Below are positions 46,257 through 55,296 of a stretch of 64,000 nt of DNA, one piece after another. Where the stretch lies: NCBI RefSeq assembly GCF_019343455.1, contig NZ_CP049362.1:992001-1056000 (forward strand). The letters run 5' to 3'. Each line of letters begins with the position of its first letter. Position 1 is the first letter of the stretch. The notes under the pieces are model-generated. The model saw nothing but the letters and a program-made list of their open reading frames with translations, had not been told where the DNA came from and did not search any database. Made by a program: the position numbers and the translations under genes. The DNA is from Alcaligenes ammonioxydans (GTDB lineage: Bacteria; Pseudomonadota; Gammaproteobacteria; Burkholderiales; Burkholderiaceae_B).

Positions 46257-46571
46257 TTAGCCGCAGTAGACCGACAAAATGCGGTTTTGCTCATCGACCC
46301 GGATGTTCAGGCGAGTAGGGTCGTAGTCGGTGGTGTACATACGATCCGGAGCCAGAATGCGGGCTTGCGAGGCACCGGCCTGTTTGACAAGACGTTCAAT
46401 CTGGCTTTGGCTGGCTGTTTGTCCGGCCGGGCTCAGGGAGTCGGCATCGCACAGCCCCCCCGAGGTGTTGCGCAACGACGAACTTGAACCGCTTTGGGCG
46501 CTATTGCCCGTGGCCGTGCAGGCGACCAGAAAAACGGCGGGAAGGACGCTAAGAAGTACGGAGAGTCGCAT
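46257..46571 (-). CDS. Lipoprotein with peptidase inhibitor I78-like domain
   Basis: The 104-residue protein starts with a lipoprotein signal (VFLVAC lipobox), a Ser/Gly-rich linker, then the I78 pattern: ILAPDRMYTTDYDPTRLNIRVDEQNRILSVYCG. Its two cysteines (LCDADS and VYCG) are typical of this elastase-inhibitor-like family. It is likely a periplasmic or outer-membrane-attached inhibitor. It ends just upstream of the thioesterase gene start. ATG 46571 is preferred because it starts the signal sequence. Confidence 0.78.
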   Translation of the reverse strand: MRLSVLLSVLPAVFLVACTATGNSAQSGSSSSLRNTSGGLCDADSLSPAGQTASQSQIERLVKQAGASQARILAPDRMYTTDYDPTRLNIRVDEQNRILSVYCG

Positions 46572-46631
46572 GAGAAATCCTTTAAAGCAGCTGGGAAGCA
46601 TTCAGAGCTTGAAGGACTAATAATACCTGTT

Positions 46632-47249
46632 CTAGACGGGGCGTTTAAGGCCCTTTGCGCTGCGTTTTGCAGCGGTTTTACCCGGTTTGACCGAGACCTG
46701 CGGGTGCTGTGCGATGGCGTAGCGCAGCGGGGCCGTGGCCCAGTCGCCTGCATAGTCCACGCCGATGCGCGGGCCGATGTGGATCTGCTCGGGCGCCAGA
46801 GCGGGAGCGTCCAGCAGATGCAAGGTGGGGGAGCAGGCATCGGCACCGTTATAGGCCTTGTCGATATCCAGCCCTTTGCACAGCCGTCCCGGCCCGGACA
46901 GGGAAGGCCCTTCCAGGGGAGAGGCCCATTGGGCGGCTCGCAGCAGCACCGCCGTGCCGTCTCCTTCCACGCCACTGACGATATTCATGCAGTGATGCAG
47001 GCCGTAGATCAGATAAATGTAGGCATAGCCGGCCGGGCCGAACATCAGTCGGGTGCGATCGGTGATACCTCGCCGGCTGTGGGCGGCCTGGTCCTGGGGG
47101 CCGAGATAGGCCTCGGTTTCCACAATGGTGGCGCAGCGTTGGCCGCGTTCGTCATTCAGCACCAGTGTTTTGCCTAACAACTCCAGGGCGACGTAGCGTG
47201 GGTCGCGGGCGAAAAACGCCCGCGGCAGATACAGGGAAGGCTTAGCCAT
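46632..47249 (-). CDS. DNA-3-methyladenine glycosylase (AAG/MPG type)
   Basis: The 205-residue glycosylase excises 3-methyladenine and hypoxanthine. Family motifs are ARDPRYVALELLGKTLV, ETEAYLGPQDQAAHS (catalytic Glu) and GPAGYAYIYLIYGLHHCMN; RPGRL-like GPGRLCKGLDID follows. A Lys/Arg-rich tail (KTAAKRSAKGLKRPV) may aid DNA binding. It overlaps the deaminase gene stop by eight bases and is probably cotranscribed with it. Confidence 0.92.
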   Translation of the reverse strand: MAKPSLYLPRAFFARDPRYVALELLGKTLVLNDERGQRCATIVETEAYLGPQDQAAHSRRGITDRTRLMFGPAGYAYIYLIYGLHHCMNIVSGVEGDGTAVLLRAAQWASPLEGPSLSGPGRLCKGLDIDKAYNGADACSPTLHLLDAPALAPEQIHIGPRIGVDYAGDWATAPLRYAIAQHPQVSVKPGKTAAKRSAKGLKRPV

Positions 47250-48279
47250 GGCCGGGAATAGACTCCAGCTTGTTCAACCAGAACTGCTGCTTTTCCTTGG
47301 GCAAAAAGGAGGCGCGCAGACTATTGGCAGCCAGCGTGCGCAAGTCCGCTTCCTGTAAGCCCAGGGCTTGGGCAGTCTGCATATAGTTATCCAGCAGGTA
47401 GCCCCCGAAATAGGCCGGGTCGTCCGAGTTCACGCATACATTCAAGCCGCGATCAAGCAAATGCTTCAGGTTGTGTTGGTCAAGACTATCAAACACCTTG
47501 AGCTTGATGTTGGACAGAGGGCAGACCGTCAAGGGAATGGCGTGATCGATCAGGTACTGCATCAAGGCCGGATCATCCTGGCTGCGCACACCATGGTCGA
47601 TGCGTTCCACGTTCAGAAGCTGCAGCGCATCGCGCACATAGCTGGCCGGGCCTTCCTCGCCGGCATGAGCAACTAGACGAAAGCCCAGTTCACGGCCATG
47701 AGCATAGACTTTCTCGAATTTGGCGGGTGGGTTGCCTTTTTCTGAGGAGTCCAGACCAATGGCGACCCACAGATCTGCATACTGTTCGCGCAAGGGCAGG
47801 GCCGCTTTCAAGGTCTCAAAGGCGTCCGCCTCGCTGAGGTGACGCAGAAAGCTCAGGATCAGATAGCTGCTGATACCCAGTTCGGATCTGGCTTGGCGTG
47901 CCGCCCGCGCAATGCCTGCGAATACGGTTTCCATGGCAACGCCGCGGGCCGTATGTGTCTGCGGGTCAAACATGATTTCGGTGTGGACAATGCCATCGGC
48001 CTGGGCGCGTAAAAAGTAGGCCCAGCTCATGTCAAAGAAGTCCTGTTCGTGAATCAGGACACCGGCCCCGGCATAGTACAGATCCAGAAAGGACTGCAGA
48101 TCAGTGAACTGATAGGCAGCCTGCAGGCTGGCCTGGTCGGGGTAGGGCAAGGTGATCTGGTTGCGCTGGGCCAGCTTGAAGATCAAGTCTGGTTCCAGGG
48201 TGCCTTCAATATGAAGGTGCAGTTCGGCCTTGGGAAGTTGGCGGGTAAACTCGCGTAAGGACAAAGCGGGATCGGACAC
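47242..48279 (-). CDS. Adenine deaminase / adenosine deaminase family hydrolase
   Basis: The 345-residue zinc hydrolase has LPKAELHLHIEGTLEP (zinc His pair), HAGEEGPASYV (catalytic Glu), VERIDHGVR, and NSDDPAYFGGYL (zinc Asp). The wording SSEKGNPPAKF and DLYYAGAGVL resembles bacterial adenine aminohydrolases such as Pseudomonas PA0148 more than true adenosine deaminases, so adenine to hypoxanthine is the likely reaction. GTG 48279 is the start, with AGGAG upstream. Confidence 0.9.
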   Translation of the reverse strand: MSDPALSLREFTRQLPKAELHLHIEGTLEPDLIFKLAQRNQITLPYPDQASLQAAYQFTDLQSFLDLYYAGAGVLIHEQDFFDMSWAYFLRAQADGIVHTEIMFDPQTHTARGVAMETVFAGIARAARQARSELGISSYLILSFLRHLSEADAFETLKAALPLREQYADLWVAIGLDSSEKGNPPAKFEKVYAHGRELGFRLVAHAGEEGPASYVRDALQLLNVERIDHGVRSQDDPALMQYLIDHAIPLTVCPLSNIKLKVFDSLDQHNLKHLLDRGLNVCVNSDDPAYFGGYLLDNYMQTAQALGLQEADLRTLAANSLRASFLPKEKQQFWLNKLESIPGHG

Positions 48280-48336
48280 GGGGCGCTCCTGTTAGGCAGA
48301 CTATGCTCCCCATTATACGAAGGCCAGTGTCCCGGG

Positions 48337-48717
48337 TCAGGCACCCTGGCCGCGCACGGCGGCAAAAGCCAGACAAAGCCAGGCCAGAATCATCGCAACC
48401 CCGCCTATCGGGGTAATGGCCCCCAGCCACTTCACACCGCTCAGCACCAGAATGTACAGGCTTCCACTGAAGATCAGGACGCCGACCAGCATCAGGACGG
48501 CGCTGCGAGATTGCCAGGCGGGATGAAGCCGGTTACCCAAGGCGGCGATCAGCAACAGGCCCAGTCCATGCAGCAATTGATACAGGACAGCCGTTTGCCA
48601 GGTCGCCAGGGCGGAGGCGTCCACCATGGCGCGCAGGGCGTGGGCACCAAAGGCGCCCAGACCGACGCCTACCGCCATTATCAAGGCCCCCAGGCATAGA
48701 ATGGTTCGTGATTTCAT
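48337..48717 (-). CDS. DUF423 (YgdD) family membrane protein
   Basis: The 126-residue protein has four hydrophobic helices and the DUF423 hallmark AVGVGLGAFGAHALR near the N terminus, with QTAVLYQLLHGLGLLL and the GPITPIGG-like GAITPIGGVAMILAW motif. Function is unknown in the family. It is upstream of the deaminase gene in the same direction and divergent from the CorA-type gene. Confidence 0.9.
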   Translation of the reverse strand: MKSRTILCLGALIMAVGVGLGAFGAHALRAMVDASALATWQTAVLYQLLHGLGLLLIAALGNRLHPAWQSRSAVLMLVGVLIFSGSLYILVLSGVKWLGAITPIGGVAMILAWLCLAFAAVRGQGA

Positions 48718-48809
48718 ATTGATCCTTGCTAGTGGCCACCGTCGCGGCGCGTAGGCAGGCCAGTGCTATTATCGAACAAAAAAATTGGCTTTGTCTGCAA
48801 GGAGGCAGC

Positions 48810-49814
48810 ATGCAAGAAATAGCTCCGGTCACGCCTGATGTACAGGATATGGTGGTGGCCGCGTATCGCTATCAGTCTGGCCAGCCTGCCATGGCTTTGG
48901 ATATTCATCATCTGCCTGCCCACGATCCCCTGAAGGATGGCTTTATCTGGATTGGCTTGAAAGATCCCAGCGAGGCGATTTTGCGCGAACTGGGGGTTCA
49001 ACTGGGCCTGCCGGACAATGCGGTCGAGGAACTGATCGCTCCCCATCGCCGTCCCAAGCTGCTGGAGTTTAGCAATTGTCTGATTGTGGTGGCGGTCACC
49101 TTGGGTCTGAAAGATTTGCGTCCCTTGCTGGGCACAACGCAGATTCTGATCGCCCACGGCTTGTTGCTGACGGTGCGGCGAGGTTCCAACAGCAGTTATC
49201 TGCAGTTGCGTGCCCGCCTGGAGAGTACCCCTGCCTTGCTGGCACGGGGCAGTGATTTTGTCGCCTCAGAACTGCTGGATCTGATTGTGGATCAGTACCA
49301 GACTTCCCTGGAGCAGACTGAGAAGGCGGTCGAGGCGATCGAGCAGCAATTTCTGATTCGCGGCTTCAAGGAAAATGATGTGCGGCGGATTTATCGTTTG
49401 CGGCGTGATCTGCTGCGAGTCCATACGGCGGTGTCGCCCCTGGCCGAACTGACGCGCCGCTTGTCACGCATTGAACTTGAGTATGTCGATGCGGAAAGCC
49501 GGGCTTATTTTGGCGAGGTGTCGGACCGTATTGCCCGTACGGCCGAGTTCATCAATAGCCAGCGACAAGCGCTGGCTTTTGCCTTTGAAGGCGGTTTGAT
49601 GATCGGACAGATGCAGCAAACCGACACCACCCGAAAGCTGGCGGCCTGGGCGGCCATTCTGGCTGTACCGACTGCAGTTGCGGGGATTTACGGCATGAAC
49701 TTCAAGCTCATGCCGGAACTGGAGTGGACACTGGGTTATCCCTATGCCTTGGGTTTGATGGGCAGTGTCTGCGGATTCTTGTACTGGAAATTCAAGAAGG
49801 CCAAATGGCTCTAG
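48810..49814 (+). CDS. CorA-type divalent-cation transporter (ZntB-like)
   Basis: The 334-residue protein has a large cytoplasmic alpha/beta N-terminal domain, a long helix (about residues 170-270) and two C-terminal membrane helices. The signature YGMNF lies between them at about residue 292, and the last residues KFKKAKWL are basic. Family members carry Mg, Co, Ni or Zn. The FKLMPELEW loop after GMN resembles both CorA and ZntB, so the metal is undecided. ATG 48810 has a strong AAGGAGGC ribosome site. Confidence 0.9.
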   Translation: MQEIAPVTPDVQDMVVAAYRYQSGQPAMALDIHHLPAHDPLKDGFIWIGLKDPSEAILRELGVQLGLPDNAVEELIAPHRRPKLLEFSNCLIVVAVTLGLKDLRPLLGTTQILIAHGLLLTVRRGSNSSYLQLRARLESTPALLARGSDFVASELLDLIVDQYQTSLEQTEKAVEAIEQQFLIRGFKENDVRRIYRLRRDLLRVHTAVSPLAELTRRLSRIELEYVDAESRAYFGEVSDRIARTAEFINSQRQALAFAFEGGLMIGQMQQTDTTRKLAAWAAILAVPTAVAGIYGMNFKLMPELEWTLGYPYALGLMGSVCGFLYWKFKKAKWL

Positions 49815-49855
49815 TCTGAATCAGGGAGCGAGAGGGCCGGTATCAAGGAGGCGTG

Positions 49856-51448
49856 ATGGGTCTGGAGCAGCAGTTACAGAATCAAGTGCCGGATTTGATG
49901 GATGATGATCTGTTTGGCGAAGATCCGGCCCTACAGTATTGGCAAGCGATGCTGGCGTCTGAGGAGGCCCGGCAGGCGCTGGCGGAATATGGGCGCACGC
50001 TCGGTTGCGCCCATTGGCGCGAGCAGGGTGCCCTGGCCAACCGTCAGCCACCGCAATGGCGTGGCTGGTCCGCCCAGGGCCAGCGCGTGGACCAGGTGGA
50101 CTTTCATCCTGCCTGGCATCATCTGATGCAACTGGGTATGGAGCAGGGACTGCACATCTGGCCGTCTGAGGCTCGGGCCGGACAGCATCTGCAGCGTGCG
50201 ATGGGCTTTTACATGCAGGGTCAGATCGAGGCGGGTACCTTGTGTCCTTTGACCATGACGCGGGCGGCCGCCCCTTTGTTGCAGACTGAACCGTTTCAGG
50301 ACTGGGCCGCCAGGTTGCGCCTTAATCATTATGATCCCTCGGCGCAATGGTTCATGCAAAAAAGCAGTGTGCTTGTGGGCATGGGGATGACGGAAATGCA
50401 GGGCGGCTCTGATCTGCGCACCTGCATCACCGAGGCGCACCCCGACTCCCAGGCATTTCGTCTGTACGGGCACAAATGGTTTTTTTCCGTGCCACAGGCG
50501 GACGGACATCTGGTGCTGGCTCGTGAGCACGAGCAGTTTTCCTGCTTCCTGATGCCGCGCTATACCGAATATGGGCTGAACCGGCGCTATATACGCCGGC
50601 TCAAGGACAAGCTGGGCAATCGTTCCAACGCCAGTGCGGAGATTGATCTTGACGGCGCGCTGGCCTGGCGGGTGGGTCAGGCAGGTCGAGGCATTGCCTT
50701 GCTGGCGGCAATGGCGGCCCGTACCCGTATTGATTGCGTGTTGGGCAGCGCCGCCCTGATGCGGCAGGCCTTGGTGCAGTCTTTGCATTATTGTCAGCAT
50801 CGACGCTCTTTTGGCAAAGCATTAATCGATCAGCCCCTGATGCAGGCCGTTTTGCTGGATATGAGTCTGGAAAGCGAAGCTGCCACTCATCTGGCCTTGT
50901 TTCTGGTGGACTTGCAGGAGCGGATCGATGACCCAGTGTCGCAGGCGGTACTGCGTGTCCTGGCTCCAGCGGCCAAGTTCTGGGTGTGCCGTCGGGCCAT
51001 CGCTCTGTGTGCCGAAGCCATGGAAACCTGGGGGGGCAACGGCTATATCGAGGAAGGACCGATGCCGCGCCTGCTACGGGAAGCCCCTGTCAATTCGATT
51101 TGGGAAGGCTCTGGTAATGTGATGTGCCTGGACGTGCAGCGCGCCTTGAGTCAGGAGGGCGTAGGGGAGGCCTTGCAGGCCGATTTGCATGTCCGTACGG
51201 GGGATGACGCGGAACTGAGGCAGGCGGCCCAGGATTTATTGAATACGGTTTCTCAGGCTGGGGGCCGTGTCTGGGTGCAGAAGTTGGCTGTTTTGTATCA
51301 GGCCTGCCTGATGCGGCAGGTGGCCCCCGATGCTGTGGCGGATCTGTTTGTGGCTCATCGAGTACAACAGGACCCTGCAACCGTGTTCGGCCTGGAGGGC
51401 GTCGAGCAGGCCTCCTGGTATTTGCAGCGTGCCCGGCCTCGTCGGTAG
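49856..51448 (+). CDS. aidB: Acyl-CoA dehydrogenase-like flavoprotein, AidB homologue
   Basis: The 530-residue flavoprotein resembles E. coli AidB, which protects DNA from alkylation. Matching segments include QVDFHPAWHHLMQ, IEAGTLCPLTMT, LVGMGMTEMQGGSDLRT, GHKWFFSVPQADGHLVLA, RLKDKLGNRSNASAEI and REAPVNSIWEGSGNVMCLDV. Bordering both FAD-binding and C-terminal DNA-binding regions is normal length (E. coli 541). GTG 49853 or ATG 49856 could start; AAGGAGG precedes both. A true acyl-CoA dehydrogenase role is less likely. Confidence 0.88.
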   Translation: MGLEQQLQNQVPDLMDDDLFGEDPALQYWQAMLASEEARQALAEYGRTLGCAHWREQGALANRQPPQWRGWSAQGQRVDQVDFHPAWHHLMQLGMEQGLHIWPSEARAGQHLQRAMGFYMQGQIEAGTLCPLTMTRAAAPLLQTEPFQDWAARLRLNHYDPSAQWFMQKSSVLVGMGMTEMQGGSDLRTCITEAHPDSQAFRLYGHKWFFSVPQADGHLVLAREHEQFSCFLMPRYTEYGLNRRYIRRLKDKLGNRSNASAEIDLDGALAWRVGQAGRGIALLAAMAARTRIDCVLGSAALMRQALVQSLHYCQHRRSFGKALIDQPLMQAVLLDMSLESEAATHLALFLVDLQERIDDPVSQAVLRVLAPAAKFWVCRRAIALCAEAMETWGGNGYIEEGPMPRLLREAPVNSIWEGSGNVMCLDVQRALSQEGVGEALQADLHVRTGDDAELRQAAQDLLNTVSQAGGRVWVQKLAVLYQACLMRQVAPDAVADLFVAHRVQQDPATVFGLEGVEQASWYLQRARPRR

Positions 51449-51559
51449 GGAGCCCGATGCAGGCGGGCCGCCTAGGGACAATGCTCTGGACAGGCGGTGC
51501 GCAGTATCTATAATTTGTTGGCTTGGTTTCTGCAATCCGCCTGGAGTGTTGTCCGTATC

Positions 51560-52132
51560 ATGATCGTGTTTCCGCTGTCCGGCTTTTCTTCTTTGACGCG
51601 GCGAGCCGCTGTTTGCGCAGGCCTGACCGCCTTGATGACGGCATGGACCGGGCCGGTTCAGGCGCAAGGGTTTGAGCTGACTGGACGAGTGGTGCGCGTG
51701 GCCGATGGAGATACACTGACGATTCTGTCTGGCAACAGAAAGCAGGAGCGAGTGCGTCTGGCCAGTATTGATGCGCCCGAGACGACCAAGGACAGCCGTC
51801 GTCCTGGCCAGCCTTTTGCCGAGGCCTCGCGGCGTTTTCTGTCGGATCTGGTCTCCGGTCAACATCTGACCTTGTCATGCCATGAACGGGACCGTCACGG
51901 TCGTGCCGTTTGTGATGTACCGCTGGCAGGGGGGGAAACGGCTAACCAGAAACTGGTACGGGCGGGAATGGCCATGGCCAATCGTGAAAAAGGCGGCCGT
52001 TTTTTGCGTGATCCACGTATCGCAGAGTTGGAGCGTGAAGCCCAGCAGGCCCGTGTCGGCATCTGGTCTGAACCCAATCCTGTTCCGCCATGGAAATGGC
52101 GCTATGACTGTTGGCAGCAAGGGCAATGCTAA
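51560..52132 (+). CDS. Secreted thermonuclease-like (SNase) nuclease
   Basis: The 190-residue protein has a signal peptide (AVCAGLTALMTAWTGPVQA, likely cleaved before QGF) and an SNase domain. Its motifs are VADGDTLTI, RVRLASIDAPE, DRHGRAVCDV and LVRAGMAMAN, carrying the expected Asp/Arg/Glu catalytic residues. Its last bases overlap the start of the peptide-binding lipoprotein gene. ATG 51560 is used because it gives a normal signal peptide; a GTG at 51497 would extend it by 21 residues. Confidence 0.88.
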   Translation: MIVFPLSGFSSLTRRAAVCAGLTALMTAWTGPVQAQGFELTGRVVRVADGDTLTILSGNRKQERVRLASIDAPETTKDSRRPGQPFAEASRRFLSDLVSGQHLTLSCHERDRHGRAVCDVPLAGGETANQKLVRAGMAMANREKGGRFLRDPRIAELEREAQQARVGIWSEPNPVPPWKWRYDCWQQGQC

Positions 52133-54312
52133 GTCCTCTGCGTCAGATTGGGCTGGCCGTGATATGCGTCGCCTTGGCGGCCTGCTCCAAGCCGGTCAAT
52201 AGTCCTTATCACGAAGGCAGTGCAGCCCAGAACACGCTGTACAGTGCGTTTACGACCCGCTCGCCTAATCATCTGGACCCTGCTTTGTCCTATTCCGGGG
52301 ACGAGACGCCGTTTACCTATTCCATTTACGAGCCCCTGTACGGCTATCACTATCTGGACCGTCCCTACCGCCTGATACCTAAAGTGGCGCAAGCGTTGGT
52401 GGAACCGGTCTACCTGGACGCACAGGGTAATCAGCTGCCTGCAGATGCGCCGGGGGAGCAGGTGGCTATCAGCCGTTACGACATTCCCATTAAGAAAGGC
52501 ATTGCTTTTCAGCCTCATCCGGCGTTTGCGCTGGATGAGCAGGGTGACTATCGCTACTACCCCATGCGGGCTCCGGACCTGAGCGGGGCGTACAGTATTG
52601 CTGACTTTGACCATACGGGTTCGCGCGAGCTGACTGCTCACGATTACGTCTATGCCTTCAAGCGTTTGGCCAGCCCGCGGCTGGCCTCGCCCGTTTTGGG
52701 CGTGATGGCCGAGCATATCCGGGGCTTTAAGGAGTTTAGCGAGGAGCTGGCCCGTGTCGACAAACAGGAGCCGCGCCCGCAATGGCTGGATTTGCGACCT
52801 TATACGCTGTCAGGAGTACGGGCGCTGGACAAACACACGTTGCGCATCGAGGTCAATGGCAAGTATCCGCAGTTCAAATACTGGTTGGCCATGACATTTA
52901 CGGCTCCGATGGCCTGGGAGGCCGAGCGTTTCTATAGCCAGCCAGGCATGGCGCAGCACAATCTGACGCTGGACAGTTGGCCCGTGGGTACGGGGCCCTT
53001 CATGTTGACCGAGTCCTTGACCAATCGTCGTCATGTTCTGAGCCGCAACCCGAATTACCGGGGCGAACCCTACCCTTGTGTCGGTGAGCCGGGCGATCAG
53101 GCGGCCGGGCTGCTGGACGATTGCGGCAAGTCCATGCCTTTTCTGGACAAGGTGGTGTTTTCTCTGGAGAAAGAGGGTGTGCCCCTGATGGGCAAGTTTC
53201 TGCAGGGCTATTACGACATTCCGCAAGTGGAGCGGGGTGAGTACGGGGTAGCCATGACGGTTGCCGCTCAGGACTCGGTCGAGAAAGCCAATTTGTATCA
53301 GGAGCGCGGCCTGCAACTGCGAACGGCCCCCGAAGCACAATTGTTTTACATGGGTTTTAACTGGCACGACCCGGTGGTCGGGCAGGGCGATACGCCGGAG
53401 CAGTTCGAGAGAAACCGCAAGCTGCGTCTGGCCATCAGCATTGTGTTCGACTGGGAGCAGTACGTATCGATCTTCATGAATGACCAAGGGCAGGCTGGAC
53501 ATGGCCCCTTGCCGCCTGGGGTTCCGGGCTATCAGCCTTTGCCGCAAGGCGCCAACCCCTATGTCTACACCAAGGATGACGGCGTGGTGAAGCGACGCAG
53601 TCTGGATGAGGCGCGCGAGCTGTTGCGGCAGGCCGGTTATCCTGACGGACGCGACAGCCGCACGGGCAAGCCCTTGATTCTGTATTACGACTCCATGGCG
53701 GGCATGGGCTCGGACGCCACGGTGGATTGGATGCGCCGCCAGCTGGCTCAGGTGGGCTTGCAGCTGGAGGTACGCGCCACGGATTACAACCGCTTTCAGG
53801 ACAAGATGAAGCGCGGCGCCGCCCAGATGTTCCTCTGGGGCTGGGTTGCAGATTACCCGGATGCGGAGAATTTCTTTACCTTGCTGTACGGACCTCAGGC
53901 CAAGAAGGATTTTGGGGGCGAGAATGCCGCCAATTATCAAAGTGCCGAGTTCGACCGCCTGTATGAACAGATGCGTTTTTTGAATGATGGCCCGGAAAAG
54001 GACGCCGTGGTGCAGGAGATGATTCGTCTGGTGCAGCACGACGCCCCCTGGATGTTTGGCTACGTCCCCAATGCGGGTGGCGCCTATCAAAGCTGGGTGC
54101 GCAATGCCAAGCCGTCCTTGATGGTGCGCGACAGTCTGCAGTATTACCGTATCGACCCACAACAGCGTGTTGAGCGTATCGATTGGTGGAATCCGCCTGT
54201 ATGGTGGCCCGCCATCCCGCTGGGTGTGCTGCTGGTGGTGCTCGTATGGGCGGTGCGTTCGCAGGCGCGGGCGCGACGCCGCCATGTGGCTTTGCGTCAG
54301 GAGAAAGATTGA
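52126..54312 (+). CDS. Peptide ABC importer substrate-binding lipoprotein with C-terminal membrane anchor
   Basis: The 728-residue protein starts with a lipoprotein signal (LAVICVALAAC, lipobox Cys) and has a family-5 solute-binding domain over about residues 40-660 (NTLYSAFTTRSPNHLDP, WPVGTGPFML, GAAQMFLWGWVADYPDAENFF). Unusually a hydrophobic helix PAIPLGVLLVVLVWAV lies near the C terminus and is followed by a basic tail, so it may be fixed to the membrane at both ends. It is translationally overlapped with the nuclease before and the permease after (TGATG). Confidence 0.9.
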   Translation: MLSPLRQIGLAVICVALAACSKPVNSPYHEGSAAQNTLYSAFTTRSPNHLDPALSYSGDETPFTYSIYEPLYGYHYLDRPYRLIPKVAQALVEPVYLDAQGNQLPADAPGEQVAISRYDIPIKKGIAFQPHPAFALDEQGDYRYYPMRAPDLSGAYSIADFDHTGSRELTAHDYVYAFKRLASPRLASPVLGVMAEHIRGFKEFSEELARVDKQEPRPQWLDLRPYTLSGVRALDKHTLRIEVNGKYPQFKYWLAMTFTAPMAWEAERFYSQPGMAQHNLTLDSWPVGTGPFMLTESLTNRRHVLSRNPNYRGEPYPCVGEPGDQAAGLLDDCGKSMPFLDKVVFSLEKEGVPLMGKFLQGYYDIPQVERGEYGVAMTVAAQDSVEKANLYQERGLQLRTAPEAQLFYMGFNWHDPVVGQGDTPEQFERNRKLRLAISIVFDWEQYVSIFMNDQGQAGHGPLPPGVPGYQPLPQGANPYVYTKDDGVVKRRSLDEARELLRQAGYPDGRDSRTGKPLILYYDSMAGMGSDATVDWMRRQLAQVGLQLEVRATDYNRFQDKMKRGAAQMFLWGWVADYPDAENFFTLLYGPQAKKDFGGENAANYQSAEFDRLYEQMRFLNDGPEKDAVVQEMIRLVQHDAPWMFGYVPNAGGAYQSWVRNAKPSLMVRDSLQYYRIDPQQRVERIDWWNPPVWWPAIPLGVLLVVLVWAVRSQARARRRHVALRQEKD

Positions 54313-55289
54313 TGTTTTCCTACATCGTGCGGCGCATTCTGTATGGCGTACTGATTCTGATCGGGGTCAACCTGCTGACCTTTGTGCTGTTTTTTGCCGT
54401 CAACACGCCCGACGACATGGCGCGTTTATCCATCGGCGGGCAGCGTGTCAGCCAGACGGCCATTGATAACTGGAAAGCTGAGCGCGGCTATGACAAGCCC
54501 CTGTTCTATAACGCGCAGGCCCAGGGGGCCCAGGCTTTTACCGACACCATCTTTTATGAGCGATCTGTTCCCTTGCTGCGTCTGGATTTTGGTCTGTCCG
54601 ATCAGGGGCAGGATATTGCCTATCAGATCAAGCAGCGCATGGGGCCCAGTCTGGCGCTGGCCCTACCCACCTTCTTTCTGGGTTTGTGGGTGTGCATCAG
54701 CATCGCCTTGCTGATGGTGTTTTTTCGTGGGTCCCGGCTGGACTTTTCTGCCGTCGTGCTATGCGTGGTGTTGATGTCCATTTCGGGCCTGTTCTACATT
54801 ATTGCCGGGCAGTGGCTGTTCGCACGCGTATTGCGCTGGGTGCCATTTTCCGGCTGGGTGGATGGCTTGGATAACTGGCGCTTTCTGGTCTTGCCGGTGC
54901 TGGTGGGCATTTTGTCGCGCGTCGGGGCGGAGTCGCGCTTTTACCGCAGTCTGTTTTTGGAAGAGGCCAGCCGCGATTATGTGCGTACGGCACGTTCCAA
55001 GGGTTTGACTGACTCGACGGTTCTGTTTCGTCACGTTTTGCCCAACGCACTGTTGCCTATCCTGACGGGCACGGTCTCTGCCTTGCCCTTGCTGTTCATG
55101 GGCAGTCTGATTTCCGAGTCTTTTTTTGGTATTCCGGGTCTGGGCAGCTTCACCATTGATGCCATCAATGCCCAGGACTTCTCCATTGTGCGTGCCATGG
55201 TGTTTTTAGGATCGATGCTGTATATCGCCGGTTTGATTCTGGCTGATATCTCCTACACCCTGGTTGACCCCCGCATTCGTTTCAGTTGA
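54312..55289 (+). CDS. Peptide ABC importer permease (DppB/YejB type)
   Basis: The 325-residue permease begins MFSYIVRRILYGVLILIGVNLLTF, typical of DppB/OppB. It has about six helices and the EAA-type loop SRDYVRTARSKGLTDSTVLFRHVLPNALLPILT. ATG 54312 overlaps the binding-protein stop. An upstream in-frame codon at 54183 lies well inside that gene and is rejected. Confidence 0.93.
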   Translation: MFSYIVRRILYGVLILIGVNLLTFVLFFAVNTPDDMARLSIGGQRVSQTAIDNWKAERGYDKPLFYNAQAQGAQAFTDTIFYERSVPLLRLDFGLSDQGQDIAYQIKQRMGPSLALALPTFFLGLWVCISIALLMVFFRGSRLDFSAVVLCVVLMSISGLFYIIAGQWLFARVLRWVPFSGWVDGLDNWRFLVLPVLVGILSRVGAESRFYRSLFLEEASRDYVRTARSKGLTDSTVLFRHVLPNALLPILTGTVSALPLLFMGSLISESFFGIPGLGSFTIDAINAQDFSIVRAMVFLGSMLYIAGLILADISYTLVDPRIRFS

Positions 55290-55296
55290 GCCCGCC

